A stretch of DNA of 64,000 nt from DASVFB01 sp963766345 (GCA_963766345.1 CAVXZL010000012.1:372001-436000); one strand, 5' to 3'. Shown: positions 12,001 through 23,188, counted from the first letter of the stretch. Numbers and translations: made by a program. Notes: generated from the sequence alone by a model not told the origin.

Positions 12001-15000
12001 CCACGCGTGAGCGAGCCCGCGACGGTGACGAGGTTGGTCGTGTCCGTCGCCTTGATCGCGGCCTCGCCTTCGACCTCGATCTCTGCGCGTCCGCCGACAC
12101 TCGCCGTCGTGTGGTCGTCGACGCTGTTGAAGATCCCCACGCCCGTGAAGCCGTAGTCCTTCGCCTGGCCGCCGGACGCGCCGACGGCGACGCCGAGCAC
12201 GCCGTTCGTCGCGGTCACCTCGAGCCCGTCGCCGAAGAGCTTGACGCCGTCCTCGATCTGCGCGGAGACGTTGTTCGTGTAGAGGTAGACGAGCCCGGTC
12301 GCGCCGACGGCGCCCTTCGTCTTGTCGCCGCCGACACCCTGGGCGCTGAAGTCCTTGATCCGCTTTCCCGGTCTCCTTCAGCGACCAGGTCTTGAAGTCG
12401 GTGGTCGTGCCGAGGAGACCCGTGCCGGGCGTCTGGAAGTTGCCGCCGAGGCCGTTGGTGTCGTTCTCGCTCTCCGCTTCGACGACGACCTCCTGCTCGC
12501 CGCCCCGGAACGTCTCGTCCTGGTTGATCTTCGCGCCGTCCTTGATCGTCGCCGTCGCGCGATGCTCGAGGATCGCGACCGCCACGGACGCCGCGATCGA
12601 CGCCTTCCTCTGCCCACGGCGACCGCCTGGCTCCAGATCTCGACGAGGTTGTTGTCGAGGCCGAAGTTGCCGTCGAGATACGTGGTGAGCGTGCGGACGA
12701 AGCCCATGATCGCGCCGATTGCGAGCGTGGTCTCCTCCCAGCGCGACGTGGTGCGGTAGTCCTCTTGCCCGAGGTCGACCTGCGCGCCGTCGGGGCCGAT
12801 GTACTTGTAGACGCTTCCGGCCTCGCCGCCGCCGGCATAGCCGTCCTCGAGCTCCACGGTGTCTCCCGCGTTCAGCACCTGCGTCCCGCCGTCGGTCTTG
12901 TACTTCGCCTCGAGACCCTCGGTGAACGGCGTGACGAGGTTCCTGCCGAACGCACCCTCGAACTCGTTGATCGCCTTGCCGACGACGGACAGCTTCCCCC
13001 CGGCGTCGACCGTGGCGTTGCCTGCGATCCACGCGTCGCTGTGGTTGTGGTACTGGCCGACCGAGACTGCGATGGAGACGCCGAAGTTCACGGGACCGCC
13101 CGTGACCGTCATCGCTCCGTCGGCCGTCTTGTTCTCGTGCGGGTTGTACTCGGCCGCCGCGGCCGATGTGACGTCGGGGCGGTTCGAGATGCTCGAAAGG
13201 ACGGAGATGAACCCGACGGCGCTGACCTTCGCCGGATGCGCCGCAACGCCGTCGCCGATGACGGCCGAGACGTTGTTCGTGTCCTGGACCCAGGCGAAGC
13301 CGACGGCGCCCTGGAAGCTCTTCCGCTCGATCTGCGTCGGCGGCTTCTTCGGCGTCGGCTTGGGCGTCTTCGTTCCCTTGATCTTGTCCTTGATGAAGGT
13401 GACGAGCTTGGTGATGCCGTTGACGACGGCGTCCTTCACCTTGAGCACGCGCGGAGTGATGAACTTCGCCGTGATGCCGCTCTTCAGGTCGTCGAGGAAG
13501 TTGTCCGTGCTCGACCTGCCGACGATGGTGGTGGCCGCGACGCCCGTGACGAGGCTGGGGATAGCGAACGTCCGGAAGGCGTTGACCGCGGCCTTGCTCT
13601 GCTTCGCGGTCACGTTCAGGTTCCGCCCCACGGTCGCCGTGCCGTCGAGCTCGGCCGTCGTGTTCCCGACCTCGATGCTGACCGCGACCGCGACCCCGAG
13701 GACGCCGGACGGATCGACTGCGACGCGACCCCACGTGGCGTTGCGATCGATCGTCTCCGCCTGGATGAAGAGGTCGCGCCCGACGGTCAGTGTCGCGTCC
13801 GGGCCGACGATCGCGCTCGACGTCGAGTCGAGGACGCTGAGCGCGATGCCGAATGCGCTCCGGATCCCCGTGATCGTTCCGTTGTTCGTGTCGGCGCCCG
13901 CATTGATCGTGTGATCGGCCGTCGACTGGAACGTGAGGTCGCCGGTGGTCGTGATCGAGGCGTTCGCAACGTTGATCTCGGCCTCGGTCTTCCCCCATGC
14001 GATCGCGAAGGCGAAGTTCAGCCCGATGGGCTTCGACGAGATCGCGATCGTCGCCTTCGTCTTGACCGACACGGTGTCGCCCGAGATCACCGTCGGCGTC
14101 GTCGACGACGTTCCCAGATCCACGTGCGCCGTGGCGCGGGCGTAGGCCACGCCCGCGATCACCGATAGCGAGTCGACGACGCCGAGGATGCCGCCGATGC
14201 CGGCTGCGATCGTGTCGAGCGACACCAGGTCGAACAGCGATCCTTCGCCGAAGTCTCCGTCGCGAAGGAGGTCCGCCGAGTCGGCCTCGGCGAGGATCTC
14301 GATGTCGCCGCCGCGGATCGTCGCGGCGCCGATCTTGACGTCGACGTCGAGCAGGTCGACATTCGCGAAGCCCGCTGCGGTGAACTGACCGCCCTCTGCG
14401 GCGGTGATCGTGATCTTCCCCGACTTCGTCCCCGTCCCGGTGATCAGCGTGCGCGAGTCGAGCACCGAGCCGCCGTCGATCAAGATGTGCTTGCCGATGA
14501 TCTTGATGTCGCCGCCGTTCCCCGTGTTCGACGACGTGTCGAGCGTGTGCCCGACGATGTTCACGGTCCCGGCCTCGAGGGTGACGTTGCGGCCGTGGGC
14601 GATGATGTCGCTCGCGACGTCGAGCACCTCGTCGCTCGAGTGGCGGATATCGAGCACCGAATTCGTCTTCCGCAGCACGTAGTCGGCGTCCGCGGTCGTG
14701 CCGCCGCTGAGGTTCACCCACCAGACGTCTGACTGCTGCACGGTCGAGCCGAGCCCCTCGATCACGATCTCGGCCGGCCTCGTCCCGACGTCCACGCTCA
14801 CCTGGTGCGGGGTGTCCGCGGCGGACGTCGGCGCGGTGAGGCCGGCGATGTCGATCAGATACTCGACGTCTCCGGAGCCGGTGGTCGGCCCCTTCAACGT
14901 GTCGAGGCCGCCGCCGGTGGCGAGGACGACGGGTCCGCCGAACGCAGCCGCGTCGAGTGTGTTCACGCTCGGGCCGCCGGTCAGTTCCGCGGCCTCGATC

Positions 15001-18000
15001 GAGTCGAACGTGTCGGACTCCGCGCCGATCGTGAGCGTCGTCGCGCCGAGCGTCATGTTCGCGTCGCGCTGCTCGACGAAGGTGTCGAACCCGCCGCCGC
15101 CGTGGACGGTGTCATTGCCGGCGCCGCCGAGGATCCGATCGCTCCCGGGGCTGCCGGTGATCGTGTCGTTTCCGGCGCGGCCGTCGAGGACCGTGGTCGC
15201 GATCGCGATCGGCGAGCCGGTGAGCGTCGCGGGCGTCCCGGCGGGCGCGGTTCCGATGATTCCCAGGCTCAGGCCCGCCGCCGACGCGTTCAATGCGGCG
15301 ATCGAGAGCGTGTTGCTGCCGCTGCCCGAATCGCTGACCACGATCTTCGTTCCATCCGCGTTGAGCACGGCAGTCAGCCGCGTGCTGGCCTGGTTGAACG
15401 CGTCGAAGACCTCCTGGAGCGTGAACGCGCTGCTCAGGTCGATATAGATCTTCGTCAGGTCGGTGAGCGTCACGACGATGTCGCTCGCCGCGTCCGTGAT
15501 CCTCCGACCCTGGAGCGTTTGGCCCTGGCCGGTGCCGAGCAGGCCGAGGTCGCTCGCGACCGTCGACCCGGCCACCGCGGTCACCGCGAGGTCGCCGCTT
15601 CCGGCGTTGGTGGCCTTGAGGACGATCGCCATACCGCTCGCATCGAGCATGGCCGTGACGGTCGGCGCGGCGGTGTGGATCGCATTGAGCACGTCCGCGA
15701 CGGTGACTGCGGCTCCGAGGTCGACCGGCGTCACTATGCCGCTCGGGAGCACGATGTTGAAGTCGGCGCCCGTGACGAGGTGGACGCCGGCGCCGCCGTT
15801 CAACACCGAGAGCGGCGTCGTTGCCTCGAGGCCCGTGAGGTTGACCGCCAGCCCGTCGGTCGTACCGATCCCGGCGCCACCGTTGAACTCGTGCACGTTC
15901 GTGTTGTTGCTGAGCCCGGTAAAGGCGGAGACGTCGATCGCGTTCACTCCGTCGCCGCCGGTGAGCTCTGCGTTCTCGAAGCCGTGAGATCGTGTCGTTC
16001 TCGCTCGGGGTGGTGAGCGTCGTGTTCGTCAGCGTGAAGTCCGTGTCGCGCGACTCGACGAGCGTGTCGACGCCGTCACCACCGTCGATCGCGTCGGAGC
16101 CGGCGCCGCCCGTCATGCGGTCGTCGCCCGAGCCTCCGCTCAGCGTGTCGTTGCCCGAGGTGCCGGCAATCCTGTCGTCGCCGGGCCCGCCGCGGAACGA
16201 GACCGAGACCGCGGCGCCGGTGAAGCCGGACGCGTCGAGGACGTCGTCGCCGATCGTCCCGTCGATGTCCGCCTTCTGGATGTTGGAGAGGACGTTCAGC
16301 AGGACCGAGCCCTGCGTCGTGACGGTCGCCGACACCCCGCCGCCCGCGAGGTCGACGGACGCGGCCGTGATGTCGGGCTGGTCGATGCCCGCGTCTCGGC
16401 CGACGAACGTGATCACCCAGGGGGCGCCGGGCGCCGACTGGGCGACGCTGACGTCTCCCTGGTCGAGCGCCTTCAGCAGGACGAGCGCAGCGTGCACGTC
16501 GTTGGCGTTCGCGCCGTAGGGGATCGGCTCCGTCGTCTGGCCGTCGAAGGTGAGCGTGAACGTGCCGCCGGTCACGGTTCCGGTGAGCGCGACCGTCGCG
16601 ACCTCGCTCGTCCCCTCCGCGAGGTCGAGCGTCGCGCCCGAGGGCGTCCCGAGCAGGATCGCGCGCGGCCCCACCTCGACGACTGTGTTCGTGCCGCCGC
16701 CGCCGTCGATCGTGTCGAGGCCCGCGCCGCCGGTGATGAAGTCGTCGCCGGCGCCGCCTTTGAGGACGTCGTTGCCGGCGTCACCGTCGAGCGTGACGGA
16801 GCCGAGCGTGAACGCGGACGCGTCGATCGTGTTCGCGCTAACGCCGCCTGTCAGGACCGCCTGCTCGATGCCGCTGAGCGCGGCGACCTCGCCGGCCCCG
16901 TACGTGAGGCTCGTGTTCGTGAGCGTGAAGTTCGTGTCGCGCGTCGCGACCACCGTGTCCGTGCCGAGCCCGCCGGTGATCGTGTCGTTGCCGCCGCCGC
17001 CGATCAGTGTGTCGTCGCCGCTCCCCCCGACGAGAACGTCTGGATCGAGGCGGCCGTCGAGGCGGAGCGTGCCCGCGCCGACGATCGACGTGCCCGTGAT
17101 CGTCCCGCCGACGCCCACCGCGGTGATGCCGAGGTCGGTCGCCGCGAACGAGCCGTTGATGGAGACCGCGCTGAGCGTGCCGGCGCCGCCCGACGTGTCC
17201 GTGAGGACGAGCCCCGTGCCGCTCGAATTGATCCGCGCCAAGAAGTTCGGACTCTCGAAGTTGAGCGCCTGAAGGACGTCCGCGAGCGTCGTCATGCGGC
17301 TCAGGTCGAACTCGAGCCGCGTCCCGTCGCCGAGCGTGACCCGTAGGTCCGCCGAGACGTCGCTGATCGCGAGGCCCGTGACGACGGTGCCTGCGGCCTC
17401 GCGCAGGATGCCGAGGTCGGCCGCCGCCGTCGACCCGTTGAGCGGGAGCACCTTCATCCCGCCCTCTCCCTCGACCGCGTCTTCGAGCAGGAGCGAGTTC
17501 AGCGTGTCCGCGTCGATCTCGATGGTCAGGCGGCCCGGCGCGACGGCTTCGGCCGCCGCGTGGATCGCGTCCAGGACCTGCTGCAGCGTCGTCATCGAGG
17601 CCGTCAGGTCGACGTCGATCGTCGTGCCGTCGGTCAGCGTGATCCGGAAGTCGTTGCCGGACACGACGTGCACACCGTCGCCCTCGTTGAGCGTCGAGAG
17701 CAGCGTCGCGCCGGTGAGGTCGATCTGATCGGCGTTCGTGCGGCGGACGCCGGTGCCGTTGTTCAGGAGGTCGAGCTTGACCGTCGAGCCGCCGTCGAGC
17801 GTCACGCTGCCGGTGAAGGCGCCCGCATCGAGGGTGTTCGCGCTCGCGCCGCCGGTCAGCGTGGCGAACTCGATGCTCGTGAGCGTGTCGACCTCGCTGC
17901 CGGAGATGCCCGCACCCGTTGCGGTGAGCGTCGTGTCGGTGAGCGTGTAATTCACGTCGCGCGACTCGATCAAGGTGTCGGTGCCGCCGCCGCCGTCGAT

Positions 18001-21000
18001 CGTGTCCGCGCCCTTGCCGCCGGAGAGCTGGTCGTTGCCTTCGCCGCCGTCGAGGACGTTGTCGCGGTCGTTGCCGACGATCGTGTCGTCGAACGCCGAG
18101 CCGGTCACGTCGTCGAAGCCCGACAGCAGCTGGAAGTCCGTCGACGTCCCTCCGGAGAGATCGACGACGACCGCGCGGTCCGAGAGCGAGAAGTCGAGCG
18201 TGTTCACGCCCGTCCCCCCGAGGATGACCTCGATGTTGTCGAACGTGAGGTTGTTCGTGCCGTCGCCGAACGTGAACGCGCCGTCGTCCTTCTCAGCGAC
18301 CGTGACATCCGACGTGACGGCCGTGAAGTCGATCGTGTCGATGCCGTCCCCCTCGTTGCCCTCCGTGATCGTGTCGTCACCCCAGCCATTTGCCAGGACG
18401 TACGTGTCGTCGCCGAGGTCACCGTCGAGCTCGTCGTTGCCGGCTCCGGGGGTGATGACGTTGTTCGCCTCGTTGCCCGTGATCGTGTCGTCGCCCGGCG
18501 TCCCGACGACGTTCTCGAAGTCGTTGACGGACGAGAGCGTCAGCTTGAGATCCGCGTCGACCGACTGCTCGTCGGTCGTGGCGAGGTTGATCGTGACTCC
18601 CGAACGCGCGGACAGGTCGATCGTGTCGACGCCGCCGTCCGTCTCGTCGAGGAAGGAGCTGCCCTTCGCGGCGGCGCCGAAGACATAGGTGTCGTTGCCC
18701 TCACGGCCGTCGAGGATCGCCGAGCCCGTGAAGCTGCCGATCGTGAAGATGTTGGCGCCCGCGCCGGCGGTGAGGTTCGCCGCCTCGACGCTGGAGAGGT
18801 GGATCACGTCGCTCCCGACGGTGAGCTGCGAGTCGCTCAGGAACATGTTCGCGTCGCGGGTCGCGACGATGGTGTCGGTGCCAGCGCCCCCGCTGAACGT
18901 GTAGGTGCCGGCCGACGACTTCGCGACGAAGTTCACGGTGTCGTCGCCGGTGCCGCCGTTGATGGTCACGCTGCCGGTGAACGCGGTGTCGAGCGCCTGG
19001 ATCGTCACCGTGTTCGTTCCGGTGCCGAGGTTGATGGTGAGGCTCGTGATCGTGTCGGCGCCGGTGATCACATTCGTCTCGCCGCCGCCGTTGAAGTCGA
19101 CGGAGAACGTCTTGTCCGACGCAGTCCCCGTTTCCTCGATGACGATCGTCGCGTCGTTCGGAGCGTCGAGTGAAACATCGGTCGTGCCGGTGATCGTCAC
19201 GGGCTCCATGCCCGCATAGGTGATGACGTCGCCGCCGCGAGCGATCCTTCCTGACTGCGGCCCCGTGATGCTCGACCTGACGGAGGCGCCGCCGCCCGCG
19301 ACCTCGATCGTGTCGTAGCCGCCGGCGCCGCCATCCACCGTGCCGGCCAATGTGCCGGCGGCGGCGAAGACGAATGTGTCCTTGTTGTTCGGCGCGCCCG
19401 CAAGGCTCTCGACGCCTGTGAACGACAGTGCACCGACGTTGCCCGTGCCCGGACCGTCGATCGTCCACCTGCTGTCTGCGGCCGGCCCATGAATCGTGTC
19501 GGAGCCGGCGCCGCCGTTGAAGGCGATCAGGATGCCGAGAGCTGCGACAGCGTCTTCGAGCGAGAGGCTGTCGGCGACGTCGGTGCCGGTGATCGTCAGG
19601 CTCTGTACGGAGCCGACCGGGCGGCTGGTCGCGACACCGTCGATCGTGACGACGAGGTCGCCTCCCTCGACCGCCAGCGTGATCAGGTGCTGCGCCGCTC
19701 CGGGCTGCTGCGCTCCGACGAAGATCGTCCATGGCGAGCTCGAGGCTGCCGCGCTGAACGAGGCGCCGCCGGTCGTCGAGTCTGACGCCGGCGCCTCCTC
19801 CACCGAGGCCGCGCTTGCAGAGCTAGCGTCGCTTGACGTCGCGGGCGGCGACGGGCCGCTGCCGGGGATCGCTGCCGGATCGAGACTTGGGAGCGTCGCG
19901 CTCTCGGGCGTCGGGCCTTCGTCCGATGACGTCGTCTCGAAGCCCGTGGACGAGCCTTCGGTTGCGCTCTGGACGTTGCCGCCGCCGCTCGCGGCAGTCG
20001 CGCCTGCGGCGTCCGCGAGTTGGGAGCCGTCGCTCGTGTCTGCCGGGGCCGCGGCAACCGCGCCTTCGGGTGCGTCCGTGACCGAGACGGTAGAAACGTC
20101 GGCCGTCCCGACGGCGAGGGTGCCGCTCGTCGTAGTCGCGGTCTCCGTCACCGTGGACTCGGACGTGGTGGATGCGAGCGTAAGTGTTGTCGTCGCCGGC
20201 GCCGTCTCGGTCGAGACGACTGCGCTCTCCTCCGCGCCGGCGGACTCGACGACCGCAGCCGGGGACGCCGCGACAGCCGTCGCGCAGATGTCCGCCGCGC
20301 CGGCAGCCGAGATGGCGCCCGGAGCATCCGGCGCGGCCCGTGCCGCCGCCTCGGCGTTCAGCGGCGCACCTGCCACCGCCTGCGCGGCGGAGCCACCACC
20401 CGCAACACCCGCCGGCGCGCCGGCAGAGATGCTCTCGACGCCCGCGTAGCGGAACCAGATGCCGTTGGCCTGCGCGGCGCCGACCGTGAAAGCCGTGCCG
20501 TCGGGTAACACGATCGTGTCGGAACCTCCGGCGCCGCCGTCGACGGATCCGCTCACGGAGCCGCCGGGCGCGAAGAGGAAGGTGTCGCTGTTGCCCGCCG
20601 CGCCCTGGAGGTTCTCGACGTTCGTGAACGTGACGCCGGCGACCGTACCGCTGTCGGCGCCGGTCACGCTCCACGTCGCGTCGCTCTTCGGGCCGACGAT
20701 GGTGTCGCTGCCCGCGCGGCCGTCGAACGTGACGGACATCGGGACGGTGCTCGTGGTCGCGATGTCGATCGCGATGACGTCGTCCTGGTCGCTTCCGTCG
20801 ATCTCGATGGACGTGACATCGACGAGCGTGATCTCGTCCGCGGCACCGGTCTCCGACTCGACGAGTGTCGCGCTGCCGGAGTCGACGCGAAGGCTGTGGT
20901 TCCAGCTCTTGCCCGCCTGCGGCGATGCCTTTGCCTTGCCGCCGTCGACGATCCACACCGTCGCCGGCGCCGTCGGCTTGACCGCCGCCGCGGCCGCCGG

Positions 21001-21959
21001 AGTTGCCTGCGGCTCGGCGGTCGCGGTCGGCACGGCGGGAGCCGCGTCGCTCGTGGTCGTCGTCGTCGTTGCGGATGCAGCGGGAGCCGCATCGGTCGTG
21101 GTCGTCGCCGCTGCGGCATCCGGAGCGGTCGTCGTCGGCGCGCTCGCGTCGGCGCTCGTCGTCGTAGACGGCGCGGCCGGCGGGTTGGAACTGGCGACGC
21201 GGCGGAAGCCTTGTGTGTACGTCGGGGTGTCGGTCGTCGTGGTAGTCGGCGTCGCGGTGTCGGCGTCGCGGTCGGCGTCGTCGTGGTCGACGGCGAGGTC
21301 GCGGCCGGAGTCGCAGCGGGTGTGTCGGTGGCCGCCGTCGCGGCATCCGTCGTCGTCGCGTTCTCGTTCGGATCGACCATGTCCGCGGGGACGGTTCCGA
21401 CGGTGTCGTCGATCGTTCCCTCGTCGACCGCGACGACCGGATCTGCGGCCGCGGACGGAACCCCGCCGGTCGTGTCCTCGGTCACCGTGGCGCCTGCGAA
21501 CGGATCCTTCTTCTCCGTCGCCTTGGTCGCCGGCGCGGCCGCGGTCGCCGGGACCACCGAGTACGAATCCTTCACGACCGGCACCTGCACCTTGCGAGCG
21601 ACGGTCTTCGTGTTCCGCTTCGTCGTGGCCGGCGCCGGCACGCGATGAACGACCCGGTGCACGACGCGTCGCGTCGTCGGCGCAGGCGTTGCGCTGACGG
21701 GCGGCGTCGTCGGCGGCGCATGGAGCTTAGGAACGGCGAGCGTCGGGAGCTCGACCGTCGGCAGCGAAAGCGCAGGCAGTTGCACCACACGTGCGCGGCT
21801 TACGGCCGGCGTGCGGATCGCGAGCGCGATCGGTCCGACGTAGGCGGCGCCGAACGCCGCGAGGCCGACCGCTGCGAGCCACAGCCGGATCGAGCGCGAG
21901 CGCAGCGCGAGCAGGCTGAATAGCTCGGGTTGTTCGAGTGCGACTGCACGTGCACCCAA
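1..21959 (-). CDS. Giant repetitive surface/adhesin-like protein, partial at the left edge, with frame breaks
   Basis: This gene of at least 7,300 codons reads leftwards from a TTG at 21959 and is still open at base 1, so the C-terminus is not seen. Residues about 23-49 form one hydrophobic segment, followed by a Thr/Pro/Ala linker to about 20980. Then come two related beta-rich domains, an Asp/Gly-rich RTX-like region with motifs such as GGAGNDxLxGG, and from about 12.3 kb to the edge Ala/Gly repeats. The frame changes near 21258, 15985, 12610 and 12367; the last two cancel, and the 12.3 kb from there to base 1 is a single open frame. Known large RTX-like or repeat proteins act outside the cell in adhesion, biofilm or S-layer roles, so a surface location is inferred. 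No catalytic domain is recognised. The start is the first TTG after a GGAGAGG stretch and is not certain. Confidence 0.8.
1260..12360 (-). repeat. Long array of Ala/Gly/Val-rich protein repeats (~400 bp, ~133 aa super-period)
   Basis: Inside the giant gene the translated sequence cycles through units of the type 'ATIxAxxVAASLAVGGG', then 'GVGVSIGVSIAxN', then a short stretch with 'V.L.ATS'. The GVSIGV-like core recurs near 8976, 9349, 9752, 10168, 10574, 10970 and 11365, that is every 373-416 bp, and earlier near 3541, 3941, 4678, 5301, 5708, 6102, 6526, 7566, 8186 and 8558. Each period holds two half-units, one ending in an 'N.I' turn and one with 'GAGA..TN'. The alternation of small hydrophobic strands and polar turns suggests a beta-solenoid or stacked beta-sandwich fold; this is inference. 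Confidence 0.75.
3300..12880 (-). repeat. Recurring EDYTDTxxW spacer modules inside the giant protein
   Basis: A separate module of about 45-60 residues interrupts the Ala/Gly array. Its pattern is 'GDxVxVxxGxxxGGxxGxVYxYxG', a few residues, then 'LxxEDYTDTSxW'. Copies read near 3300-3460, 4345-4475, 4505-4590 (first half only), 6890-7050 (divergent), 7056-7200, 7940-8105 and 12725-12880. A third element, 'WxL....xxYLI.....V', lies near 2640-2740, 4960-5060 and 6800-6900. I cannot name either domain. The conserved Trp and Tyr positions suggest a small folded domain placed between solenoid stretches. Confidence 0.7.
15040..18900 (-). repeat. RTX-like Asp/Gly nonapeptides and five copies of a ~60-aa 'xRDxNxTLTxTxLT' module
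   Basis: Translated minus-strand sequence shows clusters such as 'GGSGDDTLIGGGGNDTITGG' that match calcium-binding RTX repeats. A linked module starting 'xSRDTDFTLTNTTLT' and continuing '..IExAxLTGGxSxNTxDASAFTGxVTLDG' occurs five times, near 15065, 16050, 16940, 17958 and 18855, about 0.9-1.0 kb apart. Between copies lie stretches like 'VDLTASMTTLQQVLDAIHAA', which resemble the flagellin IN motif. The repeats bind Ca2+ in known families; calcium binding here is inferred. Confidence 0.75.
19290..20830 (-). repeat. Two-copy N-terminal domain of the giant protein
   Basis: Two stretches (about 20500-20830 and 19290-19680) share the order 'GGAGSDTI', 'W.(V/I).G..(S/T)G.V', 'F(T)xVExLxGA', 'DTFxFA', 'GxVDGGAGGxDTI'. 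A low-complexity Ala/Ser/Thr linker of about 250 residues separates them. This is an internal duplication; the fold is unknown to me. Confidence 0.65.
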
Positions 21960-21990
21960 CCGCAGACCCTGCCCCTCTCCTCAACGTACT

Positions 21991-22030
21991 TGCGCGGACT
22001 TGCGCGGACTTGCTCAGACTTGCGCGGACT
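21991..22030 (-). repeat. Four 10-bp direct repeats upstream of the giant gene
   Basis: On the minus strand the unit AGTCCGCGCA is repeated head to tail at 22021-22030, 22011-22020 (variant AGTCTGAGCA), 22001-22010 and 21991-22000, with a weaker fifth unit (AGTACGTTGA) next to it. The array ends about 31 bases before the TTG start. Units spaced at about one helical turn are typical of cooperative regulator binding; an RNA-level role in the leader is also possible. Confidence 0.6.
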
Positions 22031-22309
22031 AGTCGACCCTTTCATAAGCCTTCCGTTACTTGCAATGGGCCGGACGGCCTATTGACTTCAGGCCGCGAAA
22101 GGAGTACCCGCTCAGCGGGGGCCGACGACGGGTCGAACCGCGACCCGGCGCGAAGCACGCGTCCAGCGCGCTTGCCCTGCGCCAGGACGCGGCCGCGTTT
22201 GGCCGCAGACGACCGCGTAAAGCGCACGCGCCGACGCGACAGCGGTTCGCAGCGAGTGCGCGCTTTGCGGACCCAGCCGCTTGCCGACAAGTCTCGGAAC
22301 CGCGCCTCC

Positions 22310-22780
22310 TCACCACGCGCGGCTCGAAGTCGATCGCCTGTCCCGTCTTCCCGATCGTGAACGTGCGTGACACGGCGGCGCGGCGTTGAAGTTCGCGTCC
22401 CCTGGTTGCGACGGGGTCACGGTGCAAGAACCCGCGCCGGTGATGTGCACGGTGACGCCGCCGACCGTGCAGCTGCCCGTCGCGCTGAAGGTCACGTCGA
22501 GACCCGACGAAGTGAACGCGCCGACGTTGAGTTCGGAGCGCCGAACGTCGAGTTCTTGTGGCGTCTCCCGCCTGGTCGTAGCGCACGACGCACGTTCCCG
22601 TTCCGCTAGCCATCTTGAAGCGGCTGCCGGCGTTGGTGCACGGCTCGCTCGCGGAGTACGTCACCGGCAACCCTGACGTGCTGTCCGCCACGACCGTGAA
22701 CGCGGTGTTGTACGTCGCCGTCGCCGGAGCGTGCGTCTCGGCCGACGATCGTCTTCGGCGTCGTCCCGCCGCGGACGGGC
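22310..22780 (-). pseudogene. Remnant of a secreted Ig-like repeat protein
   Basis: Minus-strand pieces in two frames read 'TVVADSTSGLPVTYSAS...GTGTCVVRYDQAGDA', 'FSATGSCTVGGVTVHITGAG', 'SCTVTPSQPGDANFNAA' and 'SRTFTIGKTGQAIDF'. This is the pattern of the roughly 85-residue beta-sandwich repeats of bacterial secreted proteins, in which 'GxCTVxxSQPGDANxNAA' precedes an 'xxSFTIxKxxQxI' linker. No start, no signal peptide and no continuous frame are present, and the stretch is less than two repeats long. It lies just upstream of the giant surface-protein gene on the same strand and may be the tail of a former neighbour. Confidence 0.65.
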
Positions 22781-23105
22781 GCGCGAAAAAATTTCTCGCT
22801 CGCTGCGGATTTTCGCCCACGCGCCCCCTTGATCGGACATGCGCCGACTCAATAGGTTCCCCCTTGCACCGAGCACGGGACGCGAGTAGGTCGAAGTCGT
22901 CTCCGAAGGCCGTACGCGGAAGCCGCAAGGCCGAGAGCGGAAAGTCAGTGGGGACGGTGGACGAAAGCGTTACCGGCTCGGTGAATCCTTTTTACGGTCG
23001 AAACAGGAGTCTCGACGAGACGCGAGGTCGTCCCGGCAGGTTGTTGAGAGATCTGCACGCAGGGTCGCCGCGAAAAGCTGCCGGAACCTGTGCGAAAACA
23101 CACGC
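22781..23105. other. Intergenic stretch, no gene recognised
   Basis: I see no coding sequence with protein-like composition here on either strand. It contains an A-rich patch (gaaaaaattt near 22789) and leads into the inverted repeat at 23106. Confidence 0.5.
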
Positions 23106-23124
23106 GTGTTCAATAACTGAACAC
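23106..23124 (+). promoter_or_regulatory. Candidate operator: inverted repeat GTGTTCA-N5-TGAACAC
   Basis: The 7-bp arms are perfect and separated by ATAAC. The site lies 64 bases before the chosen start of the histidine kinase gene, in an AT-richer patch. A dimeric regulator site is the simplest reading; which protein binds is unknown. Confidence 0.4.
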
Positions 23125-23188
23125 CAGCTTGACCCATCTGGCCCTTGGCAACGAGCCGAAAGGCCAGCACAGTGAGGGAGGCGACCGG

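Noticed and set aside
12360..21260. Programmed frameshifting in the giant gene
   Set aside because: Shifts of both signs occur at ordinary short homopolymers or tandem triplets without slippery-site or pseudoknot features, and similar breaks occur in unrelated genes of the contig.
21991..22030. CRISPR-like array
   Set aside because: The 10-bp units are contiguous with no spacers and no cas genes are present. It is a simple tandem repeat.
21960..22130. Cyclic di-GMP riboswitch ahead of the giant gene
   Set aside because: Short GC-rich pairings exist, but the conserved core of GEMM RNAs is not recognisable on the minus strand.
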